From Palsa-892 sp035295845 (GTDB lineage: Bacteria > Pseudomonadota > Alphaproteobacteria > Rhizobiales > Xanthobacteraceae): a DNA stretch of 33,498 nucleotides. The stretch's first letter is position 1; each line of letters begins with the position of its first letter. The position numbers and the translations under genes are program-made. A model generated the notes under the pieces. That model worked only from the letters and a program-made list of their open reading frames with translations, searched no databases and had not been told where the DNA came from. Below are positions 1 through 8,195 of the stretch, piece after piece. The DNA lies in contig DATGIF010000024.1 in assembly GCA_035295845.1 (NCBI GenBank), positions 1 through 33,498 of the forward strand. Direction: 5' to 3'.

Positions 1-906
1 CGAGGCATTCATCGTGGTGTACATGTCGGCAAGCTTGCCCTGCACCAGCTGAAAGGAGCCGATCGGCTGGCCGAACTGCTTGCGTTCGTGCACGTAAGGC
101 AGCACCACGTCCATGCAGGCCTGCATGATTCCGAGCGGCCCTGCCGCGAGCACCGCGCGCTCATAGTCGAGGCCCGACATCAACACGTTGACGCCGCGCC
201 CGGCCTCGCCCAGCACGTTCTCCGCCGGCACCTCGCAATCCTCGAACACCAGTTCGCAGGTGTCGGAGCCGCGCATGCCAAGCTTGTCGAGCTTCTGCGC
301 GGTGGAAAATCCCTTCATGCCTTTCTCGATGATGAAGGCGGTGATCCCGCGCGGGCCCGCGGCGGGATCGGTCTTGGCATAGACGATCAGCGTATCGGCG
401 CACGGCCCGTTGGTGATCCACATCTTGTTGCCGTTCAGGACGTAGCGATCGCCTTTCTTGTCCGCGCGCGTCCTCATGCCGACGACATCGGAGCCCGCCT
501 CCGGCTCGGACATGGCGAGCGCCCCCACGTGCTCGCCGGAGATCAGCTTGGGGAGATATTTCTTCTTCTGTGCATCATTGCCATTGCGGCGAAGCTGGTT
601 CACCGCGAGGTTCGAATGCGCGCCGTAGGAGAGCCCGACCGCGGCCGAGCCGCGGCTCACTTCTTCCATGGCCACGCAATGTTCGAGATAGCCGAGGCCC
701 GCGCCGCCGTATTCCTCCTCGACCGTGATGCCGAGGAGGCCAAGCTCGCCGAAACGCGGCCACAGGTCGCGCGGGAACTGGTTGGAGCGGTCGATTTCGT
801 CGGCGCGCGGCGCGATGTGGTCGTCGGAAAAGGCGCGCACGGAATTCCGCAGCATGTCGGCGGTTTCGCCGAGATCGAAGTCGAGGCCCTGCCAGGAATT
901 GCGCAT
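1..906 (-). CDS. ivd: Isovaleryl-CoA dehydrogenase (3' end beyond window)
   Basis: FAD-dependent acyl-CoA dehydrogenase that oxidises isovaleryl-CoA to 3-methylcrotonyl-CoA in leucine breakdown and passes electrons to ETF. The first 302 residues are in the window; the C-terminus lies beyond base 1. Seen: the acyl-CoA dehydrogenase signature AMSEPEAGSD at residues 131-140, YGAHSN at about 94-99 and the FAD/dimer stretch RKQFGQPIGSFQ at 275-286. Glu249 in LDYERAVL sits where isovaleryl-CoA dehydrogenases carry their catalytic base, whereas most acyl-CoA dehydrogenases have it near the C-terminus; this is the main reason for the specific call. The start ATG (906-904) follows the upstream thioesterase by 7 bases, so the two are probably co-transcribed. 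The methylcrotonyl-CoA carboxylase genes often found nearby are not visible here. Confidence 0.9.
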   Translation of the reverse strand, partial: MRNSWQGLDFDLGETADMLRNSVRAFSDDHIAPRADEIDRSNQFPRDLWPRFGELGLLGITVEEEYGGAGLGYLEHCVAMEEVSRGSAAVGLSYGAHSNLAVNQLRRNGNDAQKKKYLPKLISGEHVGALAMSEPEAGSDVVGMRTRADKKGDRYVLNGNKMWITNGPCADTLIVYAKTDPAAGPRGITAFIIEKGMKGFSTAQKLDKLGMRGSDTCELVFEDCEVPAENVLGEAGRGVNVLMSGLDYERAVLAAGPLGIMQACMDVVLPYVHERKQFGQPIGSFQLVQGKLADMYTTMNAS

Positions 907-913
907 GTCCCAC

Positions 914-1387
914 CTATTTTTTGTAGCGGATCTCGTCCGGCACGCCGTCGAGACAGATCATCGAGGAGAGCATCTTGGCGATCAACTTGCGCCGGCCCGC
1001 CTCCTCCGCCTCGACCTCGCATTCGACGACGGAAAGCGTGCGGCCGGGCTTCAGGACGCGCGCCTTCGCAATAAAGCGCTCGCCCGCCGCCGGGTCCAGA
1101 AGATTGATCTTGTAGTCGACGCCGAGCACCGAGGAATTCGGCGGCATCAGCGAGAACGCCGCATAGCCCGCGGCATTGGCGGCGATCGCCGTCACCACCC
1201 CGCCATGCAGATAGCCGTTCTGCTGGCAGAGGTCGCCGCGAAAAGGAAGTTCCACCTCGCAGTAACCGGGCGACAGCGCCGCGATGCGCCCGCCGATCGT
1301 ATCCATGAAGGTCTGGCGCGCGAAGCTTGCGCGCGTCTTCTTCTCCCAATCGGGATCGCGCGGCTCCATGGTCTTTGCAGGCATCAC
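914..1387 (-). CDS. PaaI-family hotdog acyl-CoA thioesterase
   Basis: Hotdog-fold protein of 157 residues, the usual length for PaaI/YigI-type thioesterases, which hydrolyse acyl-CoA to free acid and CoA in the cytosol. The hotdog helix motif is visible as NGYLHGGVVTAIAANAAGYAA (about 77-97), followed by the strand carrying VDYKINLLDPA. The segment after HGG lacks the Asp seen in many PaaI enzymes (compare LADT in the second thioesterase of this window at 25111), so substrate and mechanism are uncertain. Start: ATG at 1387; ATGs at residues 2 and 7 are alternatives. It lies 7 bases upstream of the isovaleryl-CoA dehydrogenase gene, which suggests a role in clearing branched acyl-CoAs. That role is an inference from position. 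Confidence 0.82.
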   Translation of the reverse strand: MMPAKTMEPRDPDWEKKTRASFARQTFMDTIGGRIAALSPGYCEVELPFRGDLCQQNGYLHGGVVTAIAANAAGYAAFSLMPPNSSVLGVDYKINLLDPAAGERFIAKARVLKPGRTLSVVECEVEAEEAGRRKLIAKMLSSMICLDGVPDEIRYKK

Positions 1388-1484
1388 CGCCTCCGTGCCA
1401 GCCGCACAGTAGATGCGCGGCGGCGGCCGTCAATCGCGGCCGCGACAGGCGTAGGCGTTAAAATAAATTGATTTGATCGGCGGA

Positions 1485-3776
1485 TCAGCCGTGGAGCGCC
1501 ACCGCGTGCTTGCGGCCCGCCCGGGCCGGCAGCACGAGAGCGGAAATCCGTTCTTCCGTGACCGGCGGCGAGAACAGGAATCCCTGCAACTGATGGCAGC
1601 CGGCGGCGCGCACGAAGCGGTGCTGCTCGCCGGTCTCGACGCCCTCGGCGGTGACCGTGAGGCCGAGCGCACGCCCAAGCCGCGCCACGCATTCGACGAT
1701 CGCGGCCGCTTCCTCGGTGACGCCGAGGTTCTTCACGAAGGTCTGGTCGATCTTGATCTTGTCGACCGGAAAGCGGCGGAGGTATCCGAGCGAGGAATAG
1801 CCGGTGCCGAAATCGTCGAGCACCACGCGAATGCCGATCCGCCGCATTTCCGCGAGCTGCCCGAGCACTTCGGGCGTCGCGTGCAGAAGCATGTTCTCGG
1901 TGATCTCGATCTCGAGACGGCGCGGATCAAAGGCCGTTTCATTGAGAATGCGCGTGACGCGGTCGACCATGTCGGAATGATGGAAATTCGACGGTGACAG
2001 ATTTACCGCGAGCGCAATCCCCGGCCAGCGCGCGGCGGTTTCGCAGGCGCGGCGCAGCACCCATTCGTCGAGCCGCACGATCAGGCCCGAATGCTCCGCC
2101 GTCGGAATGAATTCCATCGGCGGCACCAGGCCCTGGTCGGGATGCTCCCAGCGGATCAGCGCTTCGACGCCAACGATGCGTTCGCCGTCAACGGACACCA
2201 GCGGCTGATACAGCACCCTGAGTTCGTCGTGCGCGAGCGCCTTCGCAAGCTCGCGCTCGGTCCGGCCGCGCTTGTGCAGCGCCTCCTCGTAGCCGGGGTC
2301 GAACATGCGGAGCGAACCGCGGCCCTCGGTGCGCGCCCGGTAAAGCGCGATATCGGCGCGGCGCAGCAATGTCTCGGGATCGTCCGCGTGTTCCGGCGCG
2401 ACCGCAACGCCGATCGACGCGCTCACCGTGAGCACGTGGTCGCCGGCGGGCGTGGGATGCCGCAGGCTTTCGAGCACCTGGCGGCAGATGGGAACAAACT
2501 CCACGTCCTTGCCGAGCTTGAGAAGGACCGCGAATTCATCGCCGCCGAGACGCGCCGCGGTCAGGCAGTTCTTGACCGAAGCGAGCCGCCATGCCGCGAC
2601 CGTCAGCAGCTCATCGCCGACATGATGGCCGAGCGTGTCGTTGATGTCCTTGAAGCCGTCGATATCCACGAACAGGAGCGCAAGATGCTCGCCGTCTTGC
2701 AGGCTCGCGAGCGATTGCGAAAGCGTCTCGATCAGCTGCGCCCGGTTGCCGAGACCGGTCAGCGCATCGCGGAAGGCCAGCTCCGTCGCCCGGCGCTCGC
2801 TTTCGGCGAGCTGCTGGTTCGAGCGCCGCGCCTGATGGAGGATCAGGAAGCCGACGAAGCCGATGAAGGCGGCAAGGCCCGCGAGCACCGGCATCAGGCG
2901 GTAGAGCATCGCGGTTCCGGGCTTGCGCGGCTTCCATTCGAGCCAGGAACGCGCGTCTCCCGCGGATAGCGGCAGCGCGATACCGACTTTTCCATCAGCG
3001 GGTTGGTCGCCCTCCCGCACGGCGAGGTCGTCGATCGAAAGATCCTTGCCAAGCTCGCGCAGCAGTTCGCCCTCGAGAAAGCCGACGCTGACCGCGACCG
3101 GCGGCAAATGGCTGCCAAAGAGCCCCGTATCGTGATTGGGAACGACCGGCGCCGCCACCACCAGCGCGGTTTTATGGTCGATGCGGCGGAAGACAGCGCG
3201 CGAAACCGGCTCCAGCAATGCCGCGGTGTCAAGGTCCTCGTCGGCGCGCGGCGAAATAGCGGCGCGGAGCGCGTAGGCATTCTTCACTTCGGCGACGATC
3301 GGATCGGCCGCCGGCCGCACCCAATCATAGAGCGCGTTGTAAACGTCGATGCCTTCGATCGAGGCGTAAACCGGCGCGCCGTTGGGATAGAGCACAAAGA
3401 AAAGATCGTGGCCCGCGCTCTCGCGCAGCCGTTCTCCGAAGTAGTGATGAATCCAGGATGCGTCGTTTTTCAGGACGCGCTGCACCGCCTCGTCCCATTG
3501 CGCGAGTGTGGCGAGATCGTGCCGCGCGCGGCTCGCGACCGATTCGAGCCCGTTCTTGGCGAGCGCCCGGTCGCGCCGAACGCTGTCCTGATCGACGCGG
3601 TGCGCGACCAGAAATGCGATGCCGATGAGCGAAGCGATCGCCGCGGCCACCACGAGACCGACGGCCGCGATCCACCATTCGCCCAGCCGATAACGCCCGA
3701 TCAGCTCCTGCATGGCTCCTGCCGCCCAAGCCGGGAGCCTTGGCCCCCTTTGGGCCCCACCATAGGGAGCGGTCAT
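1485..3776 (-). CDS. Membrane CHASE4-GGDEF-EAL c-di-GMP cyclase/phosphodiesterase
   Basis: Bifunctional second-messenger enzyme of about 763 residues. One transmembrane helix (36-58) is followed by a periplasmic sensor of CHASE4 type (about 65-285, with the RHDLATLAQWDEAV stretch typical of that domain), a second helix (296-314), a GGDEF domain (about 330-490; DALTGLGNR, GGDEF at 411-415) and an EAL domain (about 510-750). The GGDEF motif is intact, but the RxxD inhibitory site expected just upstream is not seen. The EAL residues look complete: EAL 538-540, VNLSP, EITE, LDDFGTGYSS, KIKID and AEGVE, so both synthesis and breakdown of c-di-GMP are possible. I use the ATG at 3776. A TTG at 3824 and an ATG at 3713, which has AGGAG just upstream, are alternatives. 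It lies downstream of mgtE on the same strand, with about 100 bases between. Confidence 0.92.
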   Translation of the reverse strand: MTAPYGGAQRGPRLPAWAAGAMQELIGRYRLGEWWIAAVGLVVAAAIASLIGIAFLVAHRVDQDSVRRDRALAKNGLESVASRARHDLATLAQWDEAVQRVLKNDASWIHHYFGERLRESAGHDLFFVLYPNGAPVYASIEGIDVYNALYDWVRPAADPIVAEVKNAYALRAAISPRADEDLDTAALLEPVSRAVFRRIDHKTALVVAAPVVPNHDTGLFGSHLPPVAVSVGFLEGELLRELGKDLSIDDLAVREGDQPADGKVGIALPLSAGDARSWLEWKPRKPGTAMLYRLMPVLAGLAAFIGFVGFLILHQARRSNQQLAESERRATELAFRDALTGLGNRAQLIETLSQSLASLQDGEHLALLFVDIDGFKDINDTLGHHVGDELLTVAAWRLASVKNCLTAARLGGDEFAVLLKLGKDVEFVPICRQVLESLRHPTPAGDHVLTVSASIGVAVAPEHADDPETLLRRADIALYRARTEGRGSLRMFDPGYEEALHKRGRTERELAKALAHDELRVLYQPLVSVDGERIVGVEALIRWEHPDQGLVPPMEFIPTAEHSGLIVRLDEWVLRRACETAARWPGIALAVNLSPSNFHHSDMVDRVTRILNETAFDPRRLEIEITENMLLHATPEVLGQLAEMRRIGIRVVLDDFGTGYSSLGYLRRFPVDKIKIDQTFVKNLGVTEEAAAIVECVARLGRALGLTVTAEGVETGEQHRFVRAAGCHQLQGFLFSPPVTEERISALVLPARAGRKHAVALHG

Positions 3777-3876
3777 TAACCTGGGTTCAGCGTCGGCCGC
3801 CGATCGGCGGCAAGAGTGAATCAAACGTTAAACCGGGAAAAATCGGCGGTTTTTTGCGGAGGAGGGCGGTAGCTGA

Positions 3877-5325
3877 TTACGCGAGGCCGAACCACAGCGT
3901 GGCAATGGCAAGGAACGAGAAGAAACCGGTCACGTCGGTGACCGTGGTGATCAATGCCCCCGAGGCGATCGCCGGGTCAAAGCGGAGCCGGTAGAGCACG
4001 AGCGGAATGAGCACGCCGCCGAGTGCCGCGGCGATGAGGTTGCAGATCATCGCGAGCCCGATCACGAAGCCGAGGCCCGGCGTCTTGAACCAGGCAACGG
4101 CCGCGACCCCGGTGATCACGGCAAAGGCAAGCCCGTTCACGAAACCCGCCAGCAATTCGCGGGCGATCACGCGCGCTGCATTGGCGGGACCGAGTTCGCG
4201 CGTGGCCAGCGCGCGCACCACCACCGTCATCGTTTGCGTGGTGGCGTTGCCGCCCTGGCTCGCCACGATGGGCGCCAGCACCGCGAGCGCCACCATTTTC
4301 TGCAATTGGCCTTCGAAGAGACCCAGCACCGAAGAAGCGAGAAAAGCGGTCGCCAGATTGACGAGCAGCCAGTTGAAGCGCCCGCGCGTGACCCGCCAGA
4401 ACGGATCGGAGAGTTGCTCTTCAGGATTGACGCCGCCGAGCGCCTTGATGTCTTCGCCTGCCTTTTTCTCGATCACGTCGACCATGTCGTCGACGGTGAG
4501 CACGCCGACGAGCCGTCCCGCCTCGTCGAGCACCGGCGCCGAGACGAGATTGTAGCGCTCGAACATGCGCGCGGCATCCTCCTGATTGTCGGTCGCGCGC
4601 ACCACTTCGCGATCACTCGCCATGATGTCGGAAACGGGAACCGGCCGCTGGGTCCTGAGCAGCTTGTCGAGCGGCACGGCGCCGACAAAATGCTGATCGG
4701 GATCGGCGACGTAGATTTCGTAGAAGTCGTCCGGCAGGTCGCGATTTTCGCGCAGATGGTCGATGGTGCGGCCGACATCCCAGTCCGGCCCCACCGCGAC
4801 GAACTCCATCTGCATCAGCCGGCCGGCGCTGTCTTCCGGATAATGCAGGCTGCGCTTGAGCGCCACCCGCTCGGTGACCGGCAGCGCTTTCAGGATCTCG
4901 TCCTGCTCTTCCTTCGGCAGATCCTCGAGAATCTTGACCGCGTCGTCGGATTCGAGCACGCGCACGCCATCGGCGACGGTCGCCGGCGGCAGCGCATGGA
5001 GAATTTCCGCCCGCACCGTGCCCTCGACCTCGGTGAGCGCGGTGAAGTCGAAATCCTCGCCCAGGAGTTCGACGAGGCCGGGCCGCACATCGGGCGGGAG
5101 CGTTTCGATCAGATCGCCGAGATCGGATTCGTGCAGTCCTGCGGAGAGCAGGCGCAGTTTTTCCGCATCGCGCGCGCGAATCGTCGTGGTGACCGCCTTG
5201 GTGAATTTCGCGGCGACGTTGCCCTCGGGCGTGCGGAACTCCGGCGGTTTGATCCGCCGCCGGCGCTTGCGCTTCGGCTTCGGCTCGGGCTGCGGCTCGA
5301 TCGCCTTATCAATCACATCGCTCAT
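3877..5325 (-). CDS. mgtE: Magnesium transporter MgtE
   Basis: Inner-membrane Mg2+ channel/transporter, 482 residues from the ATG at 5325 (a TTG at 5361 would add 12 residues). Order of domains: a basic N-terminal tail (KPKRKRRRRIK, about 16-26), the superhelical MgtE N domain (about 50-180), a CBS pair (about 190-295, including VSDIMASD and VGVLTVDDMVDVIEKK) that senses cytosolic Mg2+ in the family, then a five-helix membrane domain (about 315-482). The pore motif PIVASQGGNATTQ lies at 352-364, and the conserved Asp at 464 in TTVTDVTGFF fits the Mg2+-selective site. The highly basic tail is longer than in the thermophile prototypes. The gene may be followed by the c-di-GMP enzyme in the same transcript. 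Confidence 0.95.
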   Translation of the reverse strand: MSDVIDKAIEPQPEPKPKRKRRRRIKPPEFRTPEGNVAAKFTKAVTTTIRARDAEKLRLLSAGLHESDLGDLIETLPPDVRPGLVELLGEDFDFTALTEVEGTVRAEILHALPPATVADGVRVLESDDAVKILEDLPKEEQDEILKALPVTERVALKRSLHYPEDSAGRLMQMEFVAVGPDWDVGRTIDHLRENRDLPDDFYEIYVADPDQHFVGAVPLDKLLRTQRPVPVSDIMASDREVVRATDNQEDAARMFERYNLVSAPVLDEAGRLVGVLTVDDMVDVIEKKAGEDIKALGGVNPEEQLSDPFWRVTRGRFNWLLVNLATAFLASSVLGLFEGQLQKMVALAVLAPIVASQGGNATTQTMTVVVRALATRELGPANAARVIARELLAGFVNGLAFAVITGVAAVAWFKTPGLGFVIGLAMICNLIAAALGGVLIPLVLYRLRFDPAIASGALITTVTDVTGFFSFLAIATLWFGLA

Positions 5326-5493
5326 GCGCGGGGTTCTAGGCGGGCTTCGCGGTGAAGGCAAACAATCGCGGGCAAAAACCGGCCTCGCTATGCATGCGTG
5401 CGATGACGCTATTGCGTAAATCTTGCTCGCGTCACAATGTGCGGGCAGGAATCTGCGCGCTCGCGAAGCTCACTCTCCACCCCTGACAACAAG

Positions 5494-6606
5494 ATGCGGA
5501 CCGGCGCCCGAAAAAATCTTACGCGATCGCCGCACTTCGCGATTTCCGCCGCGGCCGTCTTCGTGCTCCTCCTGTTGCACGGCGTGCGGGCGCAAACCGC
5601 GCCCACGCCGCCGGTGTGCTGGTCGGAGGCGGCGCTTGCCCACAGGAACGGTGAAGAGCGCGTGCAAAGAGGCGTCGCCGGCGCCGTGGTCGCGCCGCCT
5701 TCGCGGCGGCCCGTCGCATTCACGCCGATCGCGGGGATGCCGCGCGGCGTCATCCGCCGCGTGAAGCTTCCGCCCGGCGAGAAACTCGTGGCGATCACCT
5801 TCGACCTTTGCGAGACGCATTCCGAGATCGCGGGCTACCAGGGCAGCATCGTCGATTATCTGCGCGAGAATAATGTGAAGGCGACGTTTTTCGCGGGCGG
5901 CAAATGGCTGCTTACGCACCGCGAGCGGGCGGAACAATTGATGTCCGACCCCCTGTTCGCGGTCGGCAATCACACCTGGGAACATCGAAATCTGCGCAAG
6001 CTCGTGGGCGCCTCGCTCAAGGCCGAGATCGAGAACGCTCAACTCGCCTATGAAGATGTACGCGCGGGGCTTGCGGCGAAACAGTGTCTCGCGCGCGACG
6101 ACGCAACACCCGCGGCCGAGGCGGCGCCGCCGCGCATGCGTTACCTGCGTTTTCCGTATGGCGCCTGCAATCCCGCGGCCCTCGACGCGGTGGCGCAGGA
6201 AGGCCTGATTTCGATCCAGTGGGACGTCGCCGCCAGCGACCCCGTCTTTGGGGTGAGCGCGGAACAAATGACGCGCGTGGTGCTTGCCTCGGTGCGGCCC
6301 GGTTCGATTGTTATCTTCCACGCCAATGGCCGCGGCTGGCATACCGATGCCGCGATCCCCAGAATCATTACGGCGCTGAAGGCACAAGGCTATGAATTCG
6401 TCACCATCCCGGAACTTTTGTCGGCCGGCGAACCGGAGATTGCGTCAAGTTGCTTCAATCTTCGCCCCGGCGACACCGACATCTACGACCATTTCCTTGC
6501 CGGCGCCGAGCATGGCGCGGCGCCCAAACAGAATCCGGCCTCTCCCGCCTGGGATCCGTGGCGATTTTCTCCCCAGCCCTTTGGCAGCAAGCCAAATTCA
6601 TTGTAA
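5494..6606 (+). CDS. Secreted polysaccharide deacetylase, TFDLCE variant
   Basis: NodB-homology carbohydrate esterase (CE4-like), about 370 residues with a signal peptide or signal anchor (hydrophobic core about 17-30, then VRAQT). CE4 enzymes remove acetyl groups from chitin-like or peptidoglycan sugars using a metal held by Asp-His-His. Motif 1 here reads TFDLCE (102-107) instead of TFDDG: the catalytic Asp104 is kept, but Leu105 replaces the metal-binding Asp. Motif 2 is intact (NHTWEH, His160 and His164), as are motif 3 (RFPYG, 219-223) and the late IVIFHANG (272-279). It lies 27 bases upstream of a canonical deacetylase, probably in one operon. I chose the ATG at 5494, which places the signal peptide near the N-terminus; an ATG at 5437 is in frame and neither has a strong ribosome-binding site. 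Confidence 0.85.
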   Translation: MRTGARKNLTRSPHFAISAAAVFVLLLLHGVRAQTAPTPPVCWSEAALAHRNGEERVQRGVAGAVVAPPSRRPVAFTPIAGMPRGVIRRVKLPPGEKLVAITFDLCETHSEIAGYQGSIVDYLRENNVKATFFAGGKWLLTHRERAEQLMSDPLFAVGNHTWEHRNLRKLVGASLKAEIENAQLAYEDVRAGLAAKQCLARDDATPAAEAAPPRMRYLRFPYGACNPAALDAVAQEGLISIQWDVAASDPVFGVSAEQMTRVVLASVRPGSIVIFHANGRGWHTDAAIPRIITALKAQGYEFVTIPELLSAGEPEIASSCFNLRPGDTDIYDHFLAGAEHGAAPKQNPASPAWDPWRFSPQPFGSKPNSL

Positions 6607-6633
6607 GATTCGTTTCGTTCGGGGGTCTATTCC

Positions 6634-7674
6634 ATGCGACTGACTTCGCTGTGCGGCATTTTAGCCGCCGGGCTCTTTGCTTGCCCGGCGCTCGCCGAGG
6701 ATTGCCCCGGCAATCCCGACGCGCTCGGCACGTCGCGCACGATCGTGGTCGATCCGGCGAAGATGCCGCGCATCGGCACCATGAGCTATCCGCAAACGCT
6801 CCCCCTCGAGCCGAAGGAAGTGGTGCTCACCTTCGACGACGGCCCGCAGCCCAAATACACCCAGCAGGTGCTCGCGACGCTGGAGCATGAATGCGTGAAG
6901 GCGACCTTCTTCATCATCGGCTCGCTCGCCAAGGAATATCCCGATTGGGTTCAGCGCGAGGCGCGCGCCGGGCACACCATCGGCAACCACAGCGAGACGC
7001 ATCCGCGCTACATCGACAAGCTTCCCGTCGATCGCGGCATCGCGGAGATCGACACGGCGGCGCGCCACATCGAAGAGGCGCTGGCGCCGACCGAATACAA
7101 GATGGCGCCGTTCTTCCGCTTCCCCGGCTTCCGGCACACGGACGCTCTCGACCAGTACGTCAACAAGCAAGGTTATGTAGCGGTCGGCGCTGATTTTCCC
7201 GCCGACGACTGGACCTTCATCGGGCCGGAGACCGTGCTTAAGCGCGCGCTCGACCGGCTGGAGCATCGCGGCTCCGGCATTCTGCTCCTGCACGACATCC
7301 ATCAACGCACCGCGACCATCGTGCCGAAGCTTTTGCGTGAGCTGAAAGCGCGCGGCTACAAGATCGTGCACATGGTTCCCGCCCCCGGCACCGAAATGTC
7401 GCTGCCGCCGGCGACCGCCGCCGCACCGGGAGCGCCGTCTTCACCGGTGGAAGCCGCGTCGAAGGAGCCGAGCCCGTCCGAACCGGCCGCGAAGACCGCG
7501 CTGAAAGAAGCGCCGAAGGAAACCACTTCGAAGATCGCGCCCGCCGGCCCGCAGGCGGCCGAGCCCCAGCACCGGCACACGGCCTCGCTCAGGCACGTCC
7601 ATTACGTCACGCGTCATGCCGCGGTGGCGAAGACCAATTTCATTCCGCGCAATCTGCGCGACAGCCCGGACTGA
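6634..7674 (+). CDS. Secreted polysaccharide deacetylase, canonical CE4
   Basis: 346 residues with a cleavable signal peptide (about 1-21, ending CPALAED). The NodB domain (about 60-240) has the complete CE4 set: TFDDGPQP (66-73), the HSETH pair (119-123), RFPGFR, DFPADDW and the late LLLHDIH. It should therefore be an active metal-dependent deacetylase acting in the periplasm or at the cell surface on peptidoglycan or an N-acetylated polysaccharide; the substrate cannot be read from sequence. The last 95 or so residues are a Pro/Ala/Lys/Glu-rich low-complexity tail, probably disordered. A G-rich stretch (GGGGG) precedes the ATG by about 10 bases. It follows the TFDLCE-type deacetylase directly, suggesting two related activities on one polymer. 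Confidence 0.9.
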   Translation: MRLTSLCGILAAGLFACPALAEDCPGNPDALGTSRTIVVDPAKMPRIGTMSYPQTLPLEPKEVVLTFDDGPQPKYTQQVLATLEHECVKATFFIIGSLAKEYPDWVQREARAGHTIGNHSETHPRYIDKLPVDRGIAEIDTAARHIEEALAPTEYKMAPFFRFPGFRHTDALDQYVNKQGYVAVGADFPADDWTFIGPETVLKRALDRLEHRGSGILLLHDIHQRTATIVPKLLRELKARGYKIVHMVPAPGTEMSLPPATAAAPGAPSSPVEAASKEPSPSEPAAKTALKEAPKETTSKIAPAGPQAAEPQHRHTASLRHVHYVTRHAAVAKTNFIPRNLRDSPD

Positions 7675-7694
7675 TCGCAGACAGAATAAAATCA

Positions 7695-7716
7695 ACGGCG
7701 GCCGCAGGACCGCCGT
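7695..7716 (-). terminator. Hairpin downstream of tRNA-Leu
   Basis: A perfect 7-bp stem (ACGGCGG with CCGCCGT, 8-base loop) lies 14 bases beyond the tRNA 3' end. On the minus strand it is followed by a T-rich tract (TTGATTTTATT, bases 7694-7684). It fits a Rho-independent terminator for the tRNA gene. The T tract is interrupted, so termination may be partial. Confidence 0.55.
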
Positions 7717-7729
7717 CTGATCGTTCCGA

Positions 7730-7814
7730 TGGTGTGGCCAAGAGGACTCGAACCTCCACGGGTTGCCCCGCTAGCACCTCAAGCTAGTGCGTCTACCAAT
7801 TCCGCCATGGCCAC
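7730..7814 (-). tRNA. tRNA-Leu (anticodon GAG)
   Basis: An 85-base class II tRNA with CCA encoded. Seen: acceptor stem GTGGCCA/TGGCCAC, D-loop AATTGGTAGA, anticodon stem CTAGC/GCTAG around the loop TTGAGGT (anticodon GAG, reading CUC and CUU leucine codons), a long variable arm CGGGGCAACCCCG, and a T-arm with TTCGAGT. The long variable arm and GAG anticodon identify leucine. There is no integrase or duplicated 3' end nearby, so no sign that it serves as an attachment site. Confidence 0.97.
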
Positions 7815-7872
7815 GTTTTTCGGATTTCAGGGCTGGCCTTGCGCCGCCCCCCGCGCCATCTAACAAATCAAG

Positions 7873-7893
7873 GCGGACCCCTCAAGGGCCCGC
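7873..7893 (-). terminator. Weak hairpin after the FliN-like gene
   Basis: GCGGACCC and GGGCCCGC pair over 8 positions with one A/C mismatch around a 5-base loop, starting 7 bases after the FliN-like stop. The minus-strand continuation (TTGATTTGTTAG) is only modestly T-rich. It is a possible terminator separating this gene from the tRNA. Confidence 0.35.
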
Positions 7894-7899
7894 CCGCTT

Positions 7900-8172
7900 T
7901 TAGCGCTTGGATTCGGCCTCCGGACGCGCCAGAAGGCGCGTAATCGCGACACCAATGCGGTTCCCGTTGACCGAAACCGTGCCCTTGGCGATCGGCAGAT
8001 TGTTGGCGAGAATCGTCACCTCGTCGTCCTCGGTCGCCTCGAGTTCGATGATGGCGCCGCGGCTCATGCGCAGCATCTGGTGGATGGGCATGGTCGTGGC
8101 GCCGAGCACCACGGAGATGTCGCAGACGACTTCGTTGATCGATGCCAAGAAAGCCCCCGAAAGCCGCGCCAA
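7900..8172 (-). CDS. Small FliN/SpoA-domain protein
   Basis: Up to 90 residues and almost nothing but a SpoA (FliN/FliM C-terminal) domain: VVLGATTMPIHQMLRMSRGAI is the usual entry, followed by the GNRIGVAITRLL strand. In flagellar motors and type III secretion systems this fold forms the switch or C-ring. Here it stands alone beside lipB and a tRNA, with no flagellar gene in the window, so it is either a stand-alone FliN paralogue or serves another complex. No in-frame ATG is available before the domain. Candidate starts are TTG at 8172 and TTG at 8148; the latter has GGGGG about 7 bases upstream. The 5' end faces divergent lipB with only 23 bases between, so the promoters must overlap. Confidence 0.75.
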   Translation of the reverse strand: MARLSGAFLASINEVVCDISVVLGATTMPIHQMLRMSRGAIIELEATEDDEVTILANNLPIAKGTVSVNGNRIGVAITRLLARPEAESKR

Positions 8173-8195
8173 CTCAGCACGATTATGGTTAGCGA

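Noticed and set aside
3825..3876. Small hairpin AAACCG...CGGTTT with a T run after mgtE
   Set aside because: The T run lies on the plus strand, where no gene ends, and the stem is only 6 bp. It is not supported as an mgtE terminator.
4234..5355. Plus-strand open frame of 373 codons opposite mgtE
   Set aside because: Antisense of MgtE, with Arg/Asp-rich translation and no domain, signal or ribosome-binding site of note.
7730..7814. tRNA-Leu as an integration site for a mobile element
   Set aside because: No integrase, no repeated tRNA 3' end and no foreign gene block on either side.
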